A stretch of DNA of 40,799 nt from JBCBTJ01 sp964597685 (lineage in GTDB: Bacteria > Pseudomonadota > Alphaproteobacteria > Caulobacterales > Hyphomonadaceae), in contig CAZQZC010000001.1 of assembly GCA_964597685.1 (NCBI GenBank), forward strand, positions 1 to 40,799, given 5' to 3'. The notes beneath the pieces were generated by a model, which was not told the origin of the DNA, ran no database searches, and saw only the letters and a program-made list of their open reading frames with translations. A program made the translations under genes and the position numbers. How positions within the stretch are numbered: position 1 is the stretch's first letter; each line of letters begins with the position of its first letter. Shown one piece after another: positions 24,188 to 32,252 of the stretch.

Positions 24188-24669
24188 GCGAACAAAAGCT
24201 TCCCTTCGACGTCAAGCGCGCACGCCGCGCTGGCGCCCGGCTCGCCGCAACGCAAGCCCTTTACCAAATGGAACAGACCGGCCAGAGCGCGAACGGCGTG
24301 ATCGGCGAGTTCAAGTCTGACCGCCTCGGCCTGGGGCCCGACGGCGAGCCGGTTGAAGACGCGGATCCTGACCTTTTCACGTCTATTGTAACCAACGTTG
24401 TCGACCGCCAGGACATCGTTGATGCGGCCATATCCAAGCGACTCGCAGATGGATGGAAGCTGGCGCGGCTCGATGCCACGACACGTGCGATCCTGCGCGC
24501 CGCCGCCGCAGAGTTTATCGCGCACGAACACCTGAGCGACGCGATTATCCTCGACGAGTATGTATCGATAGCCCACGCGTTTTTCGACGGAGACGAGCCG
24601 CGCTTCGTCAACGGCGTGCTGGACAAGGTCGCCAAAGATCTTCGCGCGGAAGGACAGCGCGTTTCATAG
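24184..24669 (+). CDS. nusB: Transcription antitermination factor NusB (TTG start)
   Basis: A 161-residue all-helical RNA-binding protein that works with NusE (S10) in rRNA antitermination. Visible are RRAGARLAATQALYQMEQTG in the N-terminal helix region and the C-terminal block LDEYVSIAHAFFDGDEPRFVNGVLDKVA. The start is a TTG at 24184 that overlaps the ribH stop (TTGA), giving MSEQKLPFDVKRARR. A longer open frame beginning at 24091 lies inside ribH and is rejected. ribH-nusB-thiL order is widespread. The overlap suggests coupling to ribH, so translation of nusB may depend on riboflavin gene expression. Confidence 0.95.
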   Translation: MSEQKLPFDVKRARRAGARLAATQALYQMEQTGQSANGVIGEFKSDRLGLGPDGEPVEDADPDLFTSIVTNVVDRQDIVDAAISKRLADGWKLARLDATTRAILRAAAAEFIAHEHLSDAIILDEYVSIAHAFFDGDEPRFVNGVLDKVAKDLRAEGQRVS

Positions 24670-24678
24670 CAACACAAT

Positions 24679-25605
24679 ATGTCTGAGTTCGACTGGATCG
24701 CCCGTTACTTCTCGCCCCTGGCGACGAGCAAAGGCGCGGCTGGTTTGCTCGACGACGTCGCCGAGCTTTCGATTGGTTCAGGGCGGCTGGTTGTAACATG
24801 CGACGCCCTAATCGAGAGCGTGCACTTCCTGGCCGACGATCCAATCGACACCGTCGCCCGGAAACTCGTGCGGGTGAATGTGTCGGATATTTTAGCGAAG
24901 GGCGCTCTTCCGGCTGAAGCGCTCTTGTCCCTGGGCTGGCCGGCTGGTCGCCCAGAGGCGGAATTGGCGAAGTTCGCAGAAGCTCTCGGCGATGACCTGG
25001 GCAAATGGGGCGCGACATTGATCGGTGGCGATACGGTGCGTGCGCCGCAGGGATTAATGGTCTCATTGACGATGACCGGCCGTTGCGGTGCGCGAGGACC
25101 CATCCGCCGGAGCGGGGCCGGGCTCGGCGACGACGTCTGGGTGACTGGTCAAATCGGCGCCGGCGGTTTGGGCCTTGACGCAGCGCGGAGGGGAGGGCGC
25201 TCTGACTTGGCCCGCCGCTATCGTGTACCTGAGCCGCCAGGTTTGGAGATAGCGCGGCTTATTGCAACCCACGCGACCGCTTCCATAGATGTGTCCGACG
25301 GTTTGCTTGCCGACGGCCGCAAGATCGCGTCCGCGTCGGACGTCCAGATGGCGCTGGCTTTGGATGATACGCCCTTTGTTCAGGCGCAAGCCACACTTGC
25401 GGGTGCGCTCAAGCTCGCGACCGCGGGAGACGATTATCAAACGCTCTTTACCGCGAAGCCGGCTTCCCGTGACGACCTCGTCGCGTCGACTGGCGTTTCA
25501 CTGACCCGAATCGGCAGAATGCTGGAAGGGCAGGGTGTTTCAGCGACGTGGCGCGGCGACCCGATCGATCTTCCGAAGTCGCTCGGCTTTGTTCATGGAG
25601 CCTGA
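24679..25605 (+). CDS. thiL: Thiamine-monophosphate kinase
   Basis: A 308-residue AIR-synthase-fold kinase that phosphorylates thiamine monophosphate to thiamine diphosphate with ATP. Visible motifs are LLDDVAELSIGSGRLVVTCDALIESVHFLADD, the signature segment VRVNVSDILAKGA, TLIGGDTVRAP and ASIDVSDGLLADGRKIA with GDDYQTLF near the C-terminus. The N-terminal GxxDD motif is slightly changed (G-L-L-D-D). The start is MSEFDWIARYF, 9 nt after nusB. It is the last gene of the glyA-to-thiL block; a 120-nt gap follows before hppA. Confidence 0.95.
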   Translation: MSEFDWIARYFSPLATSKGAAGLLDDVAELSIGSGRLVVTCDALIESVHFLADDPIDTVARKLVRVNVSDILAKGALPAEALLSLGWPAGRPEAELAKFAEALGDDLGKWGATLIGGDTVRAPQGLMVSLTMTGRCGARGPIRRSGAGLGDDVWVTGQIGAGGLGLDAARRGGRSDLARRYRVPEPPGLEIARLIATHATASIDVSDGLLADGRKIASASDVQMALALDDTPFVQAQATLAGALKLATAGDDYQTLFTAKPASRDDLVASTGVSLTRIGRMLEGQGVSATWRGDPIDLPKSLGFVHGA

Positions 25606-25725
25606 CACGCGTCGATAGCGCGACGATCGGTCCGCGAATTGCACATCCAATATGATGGACATTTCACGGAACCGTCCTAAACACCGCAGAAAATCAGAGT
25701 TTGAGCATCGTAAAGGGGGCTCCTT

Positions 25726-27870
25726 GTGACCTGGTACTTCATCGCGCTCGCCGCGGGCGTGTTGTCCGTAGCTTATGGCTGGTTTCAGATCAGCTCGATC
25801 ATGTCGGCGCCTGCGGGCGACAAACGCATGCAGGAAATCGCGAGGGCGATCCAAGAGGGCGCGAACGCCTATCTACGCCGGCAGTATCAGACCATCGCCA
25901 TCGTCGGGGCCGTGGTGACGGTCGTTCTCCTCGTCGCACTGGGCTGGCAGGCGGCCGCCGGCTTTCTGATTGGCGCGGTTTTGTCTGGGGCGGCCGGGTT
26001 TATCGGCATGTTGGTCTCGGTCCGCGCGAACGTTCGCACGACCGAAGCGTCTCGCCAGAGTCTTGGCGCTGGTCTGAATATCGCCTTCAAGTCCGGCGCC
26101 GTGACGGGGCTTCTTGTCGTCGGCCTCGCGCTGCTTGGCGTCGTGCTCTATTACGGCCTCCTGACGGGACCGGCGGGCTACGCCGAAAATGACCGTGAAG
26201 TCGTCGACGGTCTCGTCGCGCTCGGCTTTGGTGCGTCTTTGATCTCGATTTTTGCACGCCTGGGCGGGGGGATCTTCACCAAGGGCGCTGATGTCGGCGG
26301 CGATATGGTCGGCAAGGTGGAAGCTGGCATTCCGGAAGACGATCCCCGCAACGCCGCTACGATCGCAGACAATGTGGGCGACAATGTCGGCGATTGCGCC
26401 GGCATGGCCGCCGACCTCTTCGAGACCTACGCGGTGACCATCGTCGCCACCATGGTTCTAGGCGCGATCTACTTTGCCGGAACGTCGTTCCTGGCGGAGA
26501 TCATGATGCTGCCGCTCGCCATTTGCGCGGTGTGCATCGTGGCGTCCATTGCGGGAACATTCTTCGTGCGCCTTGGCCAAGGATCGCGAAACGTGATGGG
26601 AGCGCTCTACAAAGGTCTCATTGCGACCGGTGTGATCTCCGCTGCAGGACTTGCGATTGCGATTAATTTTGTCCTTCCGGCCGGCTTCGGCGAACTCGAC
26701 GGCGCAGCCGCCATTCTTGGATTGGGCGGCGCCGTAACCGGAGCGGACTTGTTCTTCTGCGGCCTGGTCGGCCTGGTTGTCACCGGGCTCATCGTTGTAA
26801 TCACCGAGTATTATACGGGCACAAATTACCGGCCGGTCCGCTCCGTCGCGCGCGCATCGGAATCCGGCCACGGCACGAACGTGATCCAAGGCCTCGCCGT
26901 ATCGCTTGAATCAACGGCGTTTCCGGCGTTGACGATCATTGGCGGCATCTTGCTAACGTTCAATCTCGCGGGCCTGTTCGGGATCGCGATCGCCACGACG
27001 ACTATGCTGGCGCTTGCTGGCATCATCGTCGCGCTCGACGCCTTTGGCCCTGTGACAGACAATGCCGGCGGCATCGCAGAAATGGCCGAATTGCCCTCAG
27101 AGGTGCGTGAAACGACAGATACGTTGGACGCCGTCGGCAACACCACCAAAGCTGTCACCAAGGGCTACGCCATTGGTTCGGCGGGCTTGGGCGCGTTGGT
27201 CTTGTTCGCTGCGTATACCGAAGACCTCAAATACTTCTCTGTGAACGCGGCCGAGGGGAGCTTGTTAAACGGCGTCACGGTCGATTTCGGACTGTCCAAC
27301 CCTTATGTCGTCGTGGGTCTGCTGTTTGGCGGTCTCTTGCCGTCGCTTTTCGGCGGCATGTCCATGATGGCCGTCGGGCGCGCCGCGCAAGCTGTTGTTG
27401 AAGAAGTGCGCCGTCAATTCCGTGAAATGCCGGGCATCATGAAGGGTGAAGAGCGTCCGGATTACGGCCGCGCGGTCGATATTCTGACCAAAGCCGCGAT
27501 CCGAGAGATGATCGTTCCCTCGCTGCTGCCGGTGCTGTCGCCTGTTGTCTTGTTCCTCGCAATCTGGGGGATTGGCGGTGTTGGCGCGGCGTTGTCCGCA
27601 GTTGGCGCCATGTTGCTCGGCGTGATCGTGACAGGCCTGTTTATCGCTATCTCGATGACATCGGGCGGTGGCGCTTGGGACAACGCCAAGAAATACATCG
27701 AAGACGGCAATCACGGCGGCAAAGGCTCCGAAGCGCATAAGGCCGCGGTCACGGGCGACACGGTTGGCGATCCTTACAAGGACACGTCTGGACCCGCTGT
27801 GAACCCGATGATCAAAATCACAAACATCGTGGCGCTTCTTATGTTGGCGGTGCTTGCCGGCGGACACTGA
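25726..27870 (+). CDS. hppA: Membrane-bound proton-pumping pyrophosphatase, K+-independent type
   Basis: A 714-residue integral membrane protein with about 16 helices. It couples hydrolysis of pyrophosphate to H+ export. The PPi-binding motif is DVGGDMVGKVEAGIPEDDP followed by NVGDNVGDCAGMAADLFETY. A second acidic motif is ALDAFGPVTDNAGGIAEMAE, and a third lies near the end (GGGAWDNAKKYIEDG, KAAVTGDTVGDPYKDTSGPA). In GNTTKAVTKGYAIGS, Lys475 and Thr478 occupy the positions that mark K+-independent enzymes, while K+-dependent ones have Ala and Gly/Ala. The start is GTG at 25726 behind AAAGGGGG. It has its own promoter region of 120 nt and a terminator, so it is probably monocistronic. Confidence 0.97.
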   Translation: MTWYFIALAAGVLSVAYGWFQISSIMSAPAGDKRMQEIARAIQEGANAYLRRQYQTIAIVGAVVTVVLLVALGWQAAAGFLIGAVLSGAAGFIGMLVSVRANVRTTEASRQSLGAGLNIAFKSGAVTGLLVVGLALLGVVLYYGLLTGPAGYAENDREVVDGLVALGFGASLISIFARLGGGIFTKGADVGGDMVGKVEAGIPEDDPRNAATIADNVGDNVGDCAGMAADLFETYAVTIVATMVLGAIYFAGTSFLAEIMMLPLAICAVCIVASIAGTFFVRLGQGSRNVMGALYKGLIATGVISAAGLAIAINFVLPAGFGELDGAAAILGLGGAVTGADLFFCGLVGLVVTGLIVVITEYYTGTNYRPVRSVARASESGHGTNVIQGLAVSLESTAFPALTIIGGILLTFNLAGLFGIAIATTTMLALAGIIVALDAFGPVTDNAGGIAEMAELPSEVRETTDTLDAVGNTTKAVTKGYAIGSAGLGALVLFAAYTEDLKYFSVNAAEGSLLNGVTVDFGLSNPYVVVGLLFGGLLPSLFGGMSMMAVGRAAQAVVEEVRRQFREMPGIMKGEERPDYGRAVDILTKAAIREMIVPSLLPVLSPVVLFLAIWGIGGVGAALSAVGAMLLGVIVTGLFIAISMTSGGGAWDNAKKYIEDGNHGGKGSEAHKAAVTGDTVGDPYKDTSGPAVNPMIKITNIVALLMLAVLAGGH

Positions 27871-27896
27871 GCCGCAGATCATCGAAAGCTAGGGGA

Positions 27897-27929
27897 AGCC
27901 CGCGCTCTAATGGCGCGGGCTTTTCTTTT
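27897..27929 (+). terminator. Rho-independent terminator after hppA
   Basis: Perfect 9-bp stem (27897-27905 AGCCCGCGC with 27913-27921 GCGCGGGCT), loop TCTAATG, then TTTCTTTT. It begins 26 nt after the hppA stop. Confidence 0.93.
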
Positions 27930-28041
27930 GACGCCTTGCTGACGCGCACGTGAGCTGAGTTGAGTTGTCCTAGGCGGCCACAATCTGAATATCGTGCCTG
28001 AGCCAAGGGCTCTGACATCGAGATTCTACAGGACGCACCTC

Positions 28042-28944
28042 ATGATGAAGTCACGCTTTTTCGCACGGACCGCAATCGCGGCGTTATTCGCTGCGCTTCC
28101 GGCTTCCGCCGCCTTCGCCGACAACGCCGATTTCGCAGCGCTTGCCGCACATTCCGATGCGAGCCAGTTCAGCCCGGATTACGGCCCGCTGGAAGGGTTT
28201 GAAGGCGTGTTCGGGGTCGAAGAGCGCGGCCGCTACAAGATCAATTACGACGTGCTTGAGCGTTCAGGCACGCGTCCATTGACCCGTTACGTCAACTACC
28301 TCGAAGGTCTGCCGGTTCACGCTTTGTCGAAGGACGACCAACTCGCCTACTGGATCAATCTTCACAATCTGATGGTCGTTCAGGCGATCAACGCCGACCC
28401 GCGCAAGCGCGGCTTTGAAGAAAAGCGCGGCACCGGCGCCCAACCTGGTCCGATGTGGACCGAGAAGCGGGTTACGGTGAAGGACGTCGCTCTCTCGATC
28501 CAGGATATCGAGGATCTGATCTTTGAGATCTTCGACAACCCGGATGCGATCTACGGCCTCTACCAAGGCTTTGAGGGCGGCCCCAGCCTAAAGGCTCGCG
28601 GCTTCCGTGGCGCGACGGTGAATGCGGAGCTCAAAGAGCTCGCCCGCGACTCTGTCAATTCCCGCAGCTGGCTGCGTGTCCGCAAAAGGCGGATCGAGAT
28701 TTCGTCGCTGTACGATTGGTACAAAGAGGCCGCGTTCGGTGGCGACGATGCTGCGGTTAAAGCGCACCTCGCGGCTTATCTGGATGACGCCGACGACGTC
28801 GCCAAGCTCAACACCGTGTCCGAAACCCGGATCAAGTCCTTTGACTACGACATCGACAAATACGTCGTGCGCCAGCAAGTCAGCGGCGGCTTCGGCGGCG
28901 GCGGCGGTCTCAGCGGCGGCGGCGGCGGCGGTTTCGGGTCGTGA
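28042..28944 (+). CDS. Exported DUF547 protein with glycine-rich tail
   Basis: A 300-residue protein with a signal peptide (SRFFARTAIAALFAALPASAAFA, cut near ASAAFA). The body matches DUF547: NYLEGLPVHALSKDDQLAYW, then INLHNLMVVQAI, MWTEKRVTVKDVALSIQDIE and FRGATVNAELKELARDSVNSR. The function of DUF547 is not established; homologues are exported. The last 20 residues are an odd low-complexity stretch, GGFGGGGGLSGGGGGGFGS, probably flexible or surface-associated. The start is taken at the first of two adjacent ATGs, 28042, and the frame is open further up. The glycosyltransferase gene begins 34 nt after the stop, so a shared transcript is possible, hinting at an envelope-related role. Confidence 0.88.
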   Translation: MMKSRFFARTAIAALFAALPASAAFADNADFAALAAHSDASQFSPDYGPLEGFEGVFGVEERGRYKINYDVLERSGTRPLTRYVNYLEGLPVHALSKDDQLAYWINLHNLMVVQAINADPRKRGFEEKRGTGAQPGPMWTEKRVTVKDVALSIQDIEDLIFEIFDNPDAIYGLYQGFEGGPSLKARGFRGATVNAELKELARDSVNSRSWLRVRKRRIEISSLYDWYKEAAFGGDDAAVKAHLAAYLDDADDVAKLNTVSETRIKSFDYDIDKYVVRQQVSGGFGGGGGLSGGGGGGFGS

Positions 28945-28978
28945 TCTCGAGCTAAAACCACTGTAGAAACACGCCGTT

Positions 28979-30412
28979 ATGGCGATGTCTCACAACCCTT
29001 TCCGCGCCCCCGCTGTGTTCGTCGCAGCGGGGGTCGCGCTCTTGGCTTGGTCTATCGCCGTCGCACTCCTGTCGTTTCGGTTTCCCTATGGCGCGTCTCT
29101 CGCCGACATGCCGCTGGGCGTTTTCGTTGTCCTCTGTGTTGCCGGCGGCCTGTCCACGCCAGCCTTGGCGATCGGTTTGAAGTCTGTTGTCGCTGACAAG
29201 CGGATGCTGGCCGCCATGCTGGCGATCGGCCTTGCCATGCGGGTGGTGCTCGCCGTTTCTCCTCCCGTTCTAGAAGACGATTCGTACCGCTATCTTTGGG
29301 ACGGCGCGGCGACGGCGGCCGGCGTCGACCCGTACGCCCACGCCCCGGCCGACGCTGCGCCTTACGATGTTTTCGGCGTTCTCCAGCCTGAAGCGGCAGA
29401 TCCGGGGCTCGCAAAACTCCAAGCTATCGCGCGAGACCACCCGCTCGAGCATGGACGGATCAACTATCCCTACGTCAAGACGATCTATCCGCCCATTGTC
29501 CAAGGCGCGTTCGCGGCCGCGCATGTCGTCGCGCCGTTCGATCTCGGTGCATGGAAGGCGGTCCTAATCCTTGTGGATCTGTTAGCGGTCGCGCTGCTCG
29601 TTGGCGCGCTAAGAGCTTATGGCCGGTCCCCGCTTTGGGCCGCGCTCTATTGGTGGAACCCGGTTGTTCTGGTTCAGGGCTTCGGCGCAGGACATATGGA
29701 CGTCCTCCTCACGCCGTTCCTGGTCGGCTCGCTTTGGCTGGCGAAGCTCAACAGACCCGTGGCGACCGGCGCCGTGTTGGCGGGGGCCGCCGCCGTGAAG
29801 GTCTGGCCAATTCTCCTCGCGCCCGCCTTGGCCCGCCGGTGGTTGGGTGATCTCACGCCGACAAGGCTCATACTGTTCGCGGTCGTCTTTCTTGTGGCTA
29901 CAGCGCTGCTGCTGGCTCCGCAGCTTCGGCACATTATCGATCCCGACGCCGGCCTCGCTGTTTATTCCGAGCAATGGCGGCGAAACGCGTTTTTGTTCGC
30001 AATTCTGGAAGACGCGGTGTTCGCCGCTTTCGAGGAACCGGGTCGCATTGCCCGAATAGCGGTTGCAGGCGGCGTCGGGCTCCTGGCGATTGTCACGGCG
30101 CTCAGATCGTCGCGGGACGGGGGCGGCGCGCCAACGGCGGCCTTGGCGGCGACTGCTGCGCTGATCTTTTTATCCCCGACAGGATATCCCTGGTACTTCA
30201 TCTGGCTCGCGGGGCTCTTGCCCTTCGTTCCAAATTTGGGTTTGACGCTCTTGAGTGCGACTGCGCCACTTTATTATCTGCGATTTCCTCTCGGCGATGA
30301 TAATCCGCTTTTTCAATGGGGACTCGTCCCGATCGCTTTTGGTTTGCCACTCGCTCTGGCGATTATATCCGCAATTCAAAGCCGGACCGAATATCGTCGC
30401 ATAGCTGCGTGA
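28979..30412 (+). CDS. Polytopic GT-C-type glycosyltransferase (DUF2029/GT87-like)
   Basis: A 477-residue inner-membrane protein with about 11-13 predicted helices. The first periplasmic loop carries an acidic motif, LEDDSYRYLWDG (Glu99-Asp100-Asp101), the hallmark of GT-C enzymes that use polyprenyl-phosphate sugars. INYPYVKTIYPPIVQG and FGAGHMDVLLTPFLVGSLWLA are further conserved-looking segments, the latter similar to the mannosyltransferase group. The donor and acceptor are not known. The next gene overlaps its stop (GTGA) and encodes a GT2 enzyme of the polyprenyl-phosphate-sugar synthase type, so the pair can be read as donor maker plus transferase. The start ATG at 28979 has a second ATG two codons on. 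Confidence 0.85.
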   Translation: MAMSHNPFRAPAVFVAAGVALLAWSIAVALLSFRFPYGASLADMPLGVFVVLCVAGGLSTPALAIGLKSVVADKRMLAAMLAIGLAMRVVLAVSPPVLEDDSYRYLWDGAATAAGVDPYAHAPADAAPYDVFGVLQPEAADPGLAKLQAIARDHPLEHGRINYPYVKTIYPPIVQGAFAAAHVVAPFDLGAWKAVLILVDLLAVALLVGALRAYGRSPLWAALYWWNPVVLVQGFGAGHMDVLLTPFLVGSLWLAKLNRPVATGAVLAGAAAVKVWPILLAPALARRWLGDLTPTRLILFAVVFLVATALLLAPQLRHIIDPDAGLAVYSEQWRRNAFLFAILEDAVFAAFEEPGRIARIAVAGGVGLLAIVTALRSSRDGGGAPTAALAATAALIFLSPTGYPWYFIWLAGLLPFVPNLGLTLLSATAPLYYLRFPLGDDNPLFQWGLVPIAFGLPLALAIISAIQSRTEYRRIAA

Positions 30413-31086
30413 AGATCGCCGTCGTTATTCCGGCCCTCAACGAAGAGCGTGCCATTGGCGGCGTTGTGCGCGCCATACCGAGCTTCGTTGATCGAATAAT
30501 TGTTGTCGACAATGGTTCCACGGATAGAACACGCGCTGTCGCGGAGGACGCGGGCGCGGCCGTTGTTCAAGCGTCACCGCCGGGATACGGCCGCGCATGT
30601 TTGGCGGGCGTCGCCGCAGCGGGCGCTTGCGACATACTGGTTTTCGTGGACGGCGACGGCGCTGACGACGTCGGTCAGATGGCTGATTTGGTCGATCCCA
30701 TCATCAACGACCAAGCTGACCTCGTCATCGGTTCGCGGGCCCTGGGGCAACGGGAGACGGGATCGCTGACCCTTACGCAGAGGTTTGGGAATTGGCTGGC
30801 CTGCGCGCTCATGTCTTTGTTCTGGAGAGCAAACTACACCGATTTGGGGCCGTTTCGAGCGATCCGACGGTCGGCGTACGACGAACTTGATATGCAGGCC
30901 CCAACCTTTGGGTGGACGGTGGAGATGCAGGTGAGGGCGGCAAAGCGCGGGCTTCGCACGATCGACGTGCCGACAGATTATAAGCGCCGGATCGGGGTCT
31001 CCAAAATATCAGGCACTGTGCGCGGCGTCGTCTTGGCGGGGGCTTACATCTTGGGGACAATCGGGCGCGAGGCGTTGTCGCGTTAG
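30409..31086 (+). CDS. GT2 glycosyltransferase, polyprenyl-phosphate-sugar synthase-like
   Basis: A 225-residue GT-A-fold enzyme. It begins KIAVVIPALNEERAIGGVVRAI and shows VDNGSTDRT, then the metal motif FVDGDGADD (Asp81-x-Asp83) and VIGSRALGQRETGSLTLTQR. The family (DPM1/GtrB-like) transfers hexose from a nucleotide sugar to undecaprenyl or dolichyl phosphate. The last segment (VRGVVLAGAYILGTIG) is a single weakly hydrophobic helix, so the two-helix membrane anchor of GtrB is absent. The start is a GTG at 30409 that overlaps the preceding stop; an upstream ATG at 30316 in frame lies inside the membrane GT gene and is rejected. The stop overlaps the reverse bamE stop by 4 nt. Confidence 0.9.
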   Translation: MKIAVVIPALNEERAIGGVVRAIPSFVDRIIVVDNGSTDRTRAVAEDAGAAVVQASPPGYGRACLAGVAAAGACDILVFVDGDGADDVGQMADLVDPIINDQADLVIGSRALGQRETGSLTLTQRFGNWLACALMSLFWRANYTDLGPFRAIRRSAYDELDMQAPTFGWTVEMQVRAAKRGLRTIDVPTDYKRRIGVSKISGTVRGVVLAGAYILGTIGREALSR

Positions 31087-31553
31087 CGCGGCTGAGGAAT
31101 GCCGCCCGGCGCCACGTCATCGTCGCTCGGAAGGCGGACCGTCCCGACACTGCCGAAAATTTGCTCCAACAGACCCAGTTCACGGCCCCGTGTCGGTGTT
31201 TCGCGCGAGGCGTATTGAATCACCTCGCCGTCATCGACGTCGTACTCCAAAACCTCTGCGACGAGATCGTCTTCGCCAAAGCGAATGGCGGTGACGCTGC
31301 GCGCGGCGACTTGGGGCCTGAGAAACGCAATGCGTTCGCGCGTAGACGACATGTAGATCCATGTCGAATTGTCGAAGATGCTTTCCGTTGAGGGAGAGCC
31401 GAGGCGAGCTAGAACGGTCGATCTCGTGTCGACGCCGGGTTCGATCTCCTTGGGAAGAGCTTCATCCGGTATATATCCATGGAAATCCCTGGATGGGGCG
31501 CATGCGGCGGCCACTCCCAGCGTCGCCAACGCCATCATGGTTGTTCGGATCAT
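31083..31553 (-). CDS. bamE: Outer-membrane protein assembly factor BamE (OmlA/SmpA)
   Basis: A 156-residue lipoprotein on the reverse strand. The lipobox gives VAAAC with Cys18. The BamE domain follows: HGYIPDEALPKEIEPGVDTR, VLARLGSPSTESIFDNSTWIY and the family's YISSTRER-like part MSSTRERIAFLRPQ. It belongs to the BAM complex, which inserts barrel proteins such as the TonB-dependent receptor at the start of this window. A C-terminal extension of about 30 residues beyond the core (ELGLLEQIFGSVGTVRLPSDD) is common in alphaproteobacterial BamE. GGAG lies 8-11 nt before the ATG at 31553. It is divergent from the cytochrome c chaperone gene across 75 nt, the standard arrangement. Confidence 0.95.
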   Translation of the reverse strand: MIRTTMMALATLGVAAACAPSRDFHGYIPDEALPKEIEPGVDTRSTVLARLGSPSTESIFDNSTWIYMSSTRERIAFLRPQVAARSVTAIRFGEDDLVAEVLEYDVDDGEVIQYASRETPTRGRELGLLEQIFGSVGTVRLPSDDDVAPGGIPQPR

Positions 31554-31628
31554 GTGACGCTCCGTCGTCTCGAACCCCTAAGTAGCCGCCGATCCCGCGT
31601 GGTGGCAAGAAGGAGCGTGCAGTCAAAG

Positions 31629-32183
31629 ATGGTGTTTAAGTCGCTGATATTCGGTCGCGACCAAGTCGATATCGCTGCTGGGGCGGCCTATGATTCCGTA
31701 ATGCGCGGCGCGCTCGCGCCCCATTTATACACCGTGGGGCTCGTCGAAGACACGTTCGACGGCCGGTTCGCTGTCACGGCGGTCCACGGCGCGCTTGTGA
31801 TGCGCCGCCTTCGGGCGCTCGGCCCGTCCGGGCGGAAACTCGCGGAGGCGCTACAGCGGAAGCTTTTTTCTGGCTTCGATTACGCCTTGCGGGAAACCGG
31901 TGTTGGCGACGCCACGATCAGCCGAAAGGCGCGCGCCTTGGGCGAGCAATTTTACGGCCTGGCCCGCGCCTTGGATCGAGCCCTCGACAGCGACGACCCA
32001 GCCCTGTCGGTTCGGTCGGCGATCGAGAGAAACGGGCTTGGCGGCGACCGCCCCGACATGTTGAGCGGCTACGTCGTGATTGCAGATCGTAAATTGTCCT
32101 CGACGCCCGACGCTGCGCTGCTTAATGGCGACGTCTCCTGGCCTGAAGGCTCGGAAGTCGCCAAAAATGACCCAACGGCTTGA
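31629..32183 (+). CDS. Ubiquinol-cytochrome c chaperone (CBP3/UQCC1 family)
   Basis: A 184-residue homologue of mitochondrial CBP3, which assists assembly of cytochrome b in the bc1 complex. The domain is seen in VGLVEDTFDGRFAVTAVHGALV, MRRLRALGPSGRKLAEALQ, and FSGFDYALRETGVGDATISRKA with KARALGEQFYGLARALD. The family is found in alphaproteobacteria and mitochondria. The start at 31629 (MVFKSLIFGR) follows AAGGAG at 31610-31615; a GTG four codons upstream is the alternative. The plsX start is 69 nt after the stop. In many relatives a DUF177 gene lies between the two; none fits here. Confidence 0.88.
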   Translation: MVFKSLIFGRDQVDIAAGAAYDSVMRGALAPHLYTVGLVEDTFDGRFAVTAVHGALVMRRLRALGPSGRKLAEALQRKLFSGFDYALRETGVGDATISRKARALGEQFYGLARALDRALDSDDPALSVRSAIERNGLGGDRPDMLSGYVVIADRKLSSTPDAALLNGDVSWPEGSEVAKNDPTA

Positions 32184-32252
32184 TTGGAGCCTCAGGATGC
32201 GGTTCGTAACGTCAAGTCCGATCTCGCTCCGCACAATTCGGAAAGGCACCCC

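Noticed and set aside
28880..28944. GGC repeat run at the end of the DUF547 gene as a separate repeat element
   Set aside because: It is in frame and codes for the glycine-rich tail; there is no copy elsewhere in the window.
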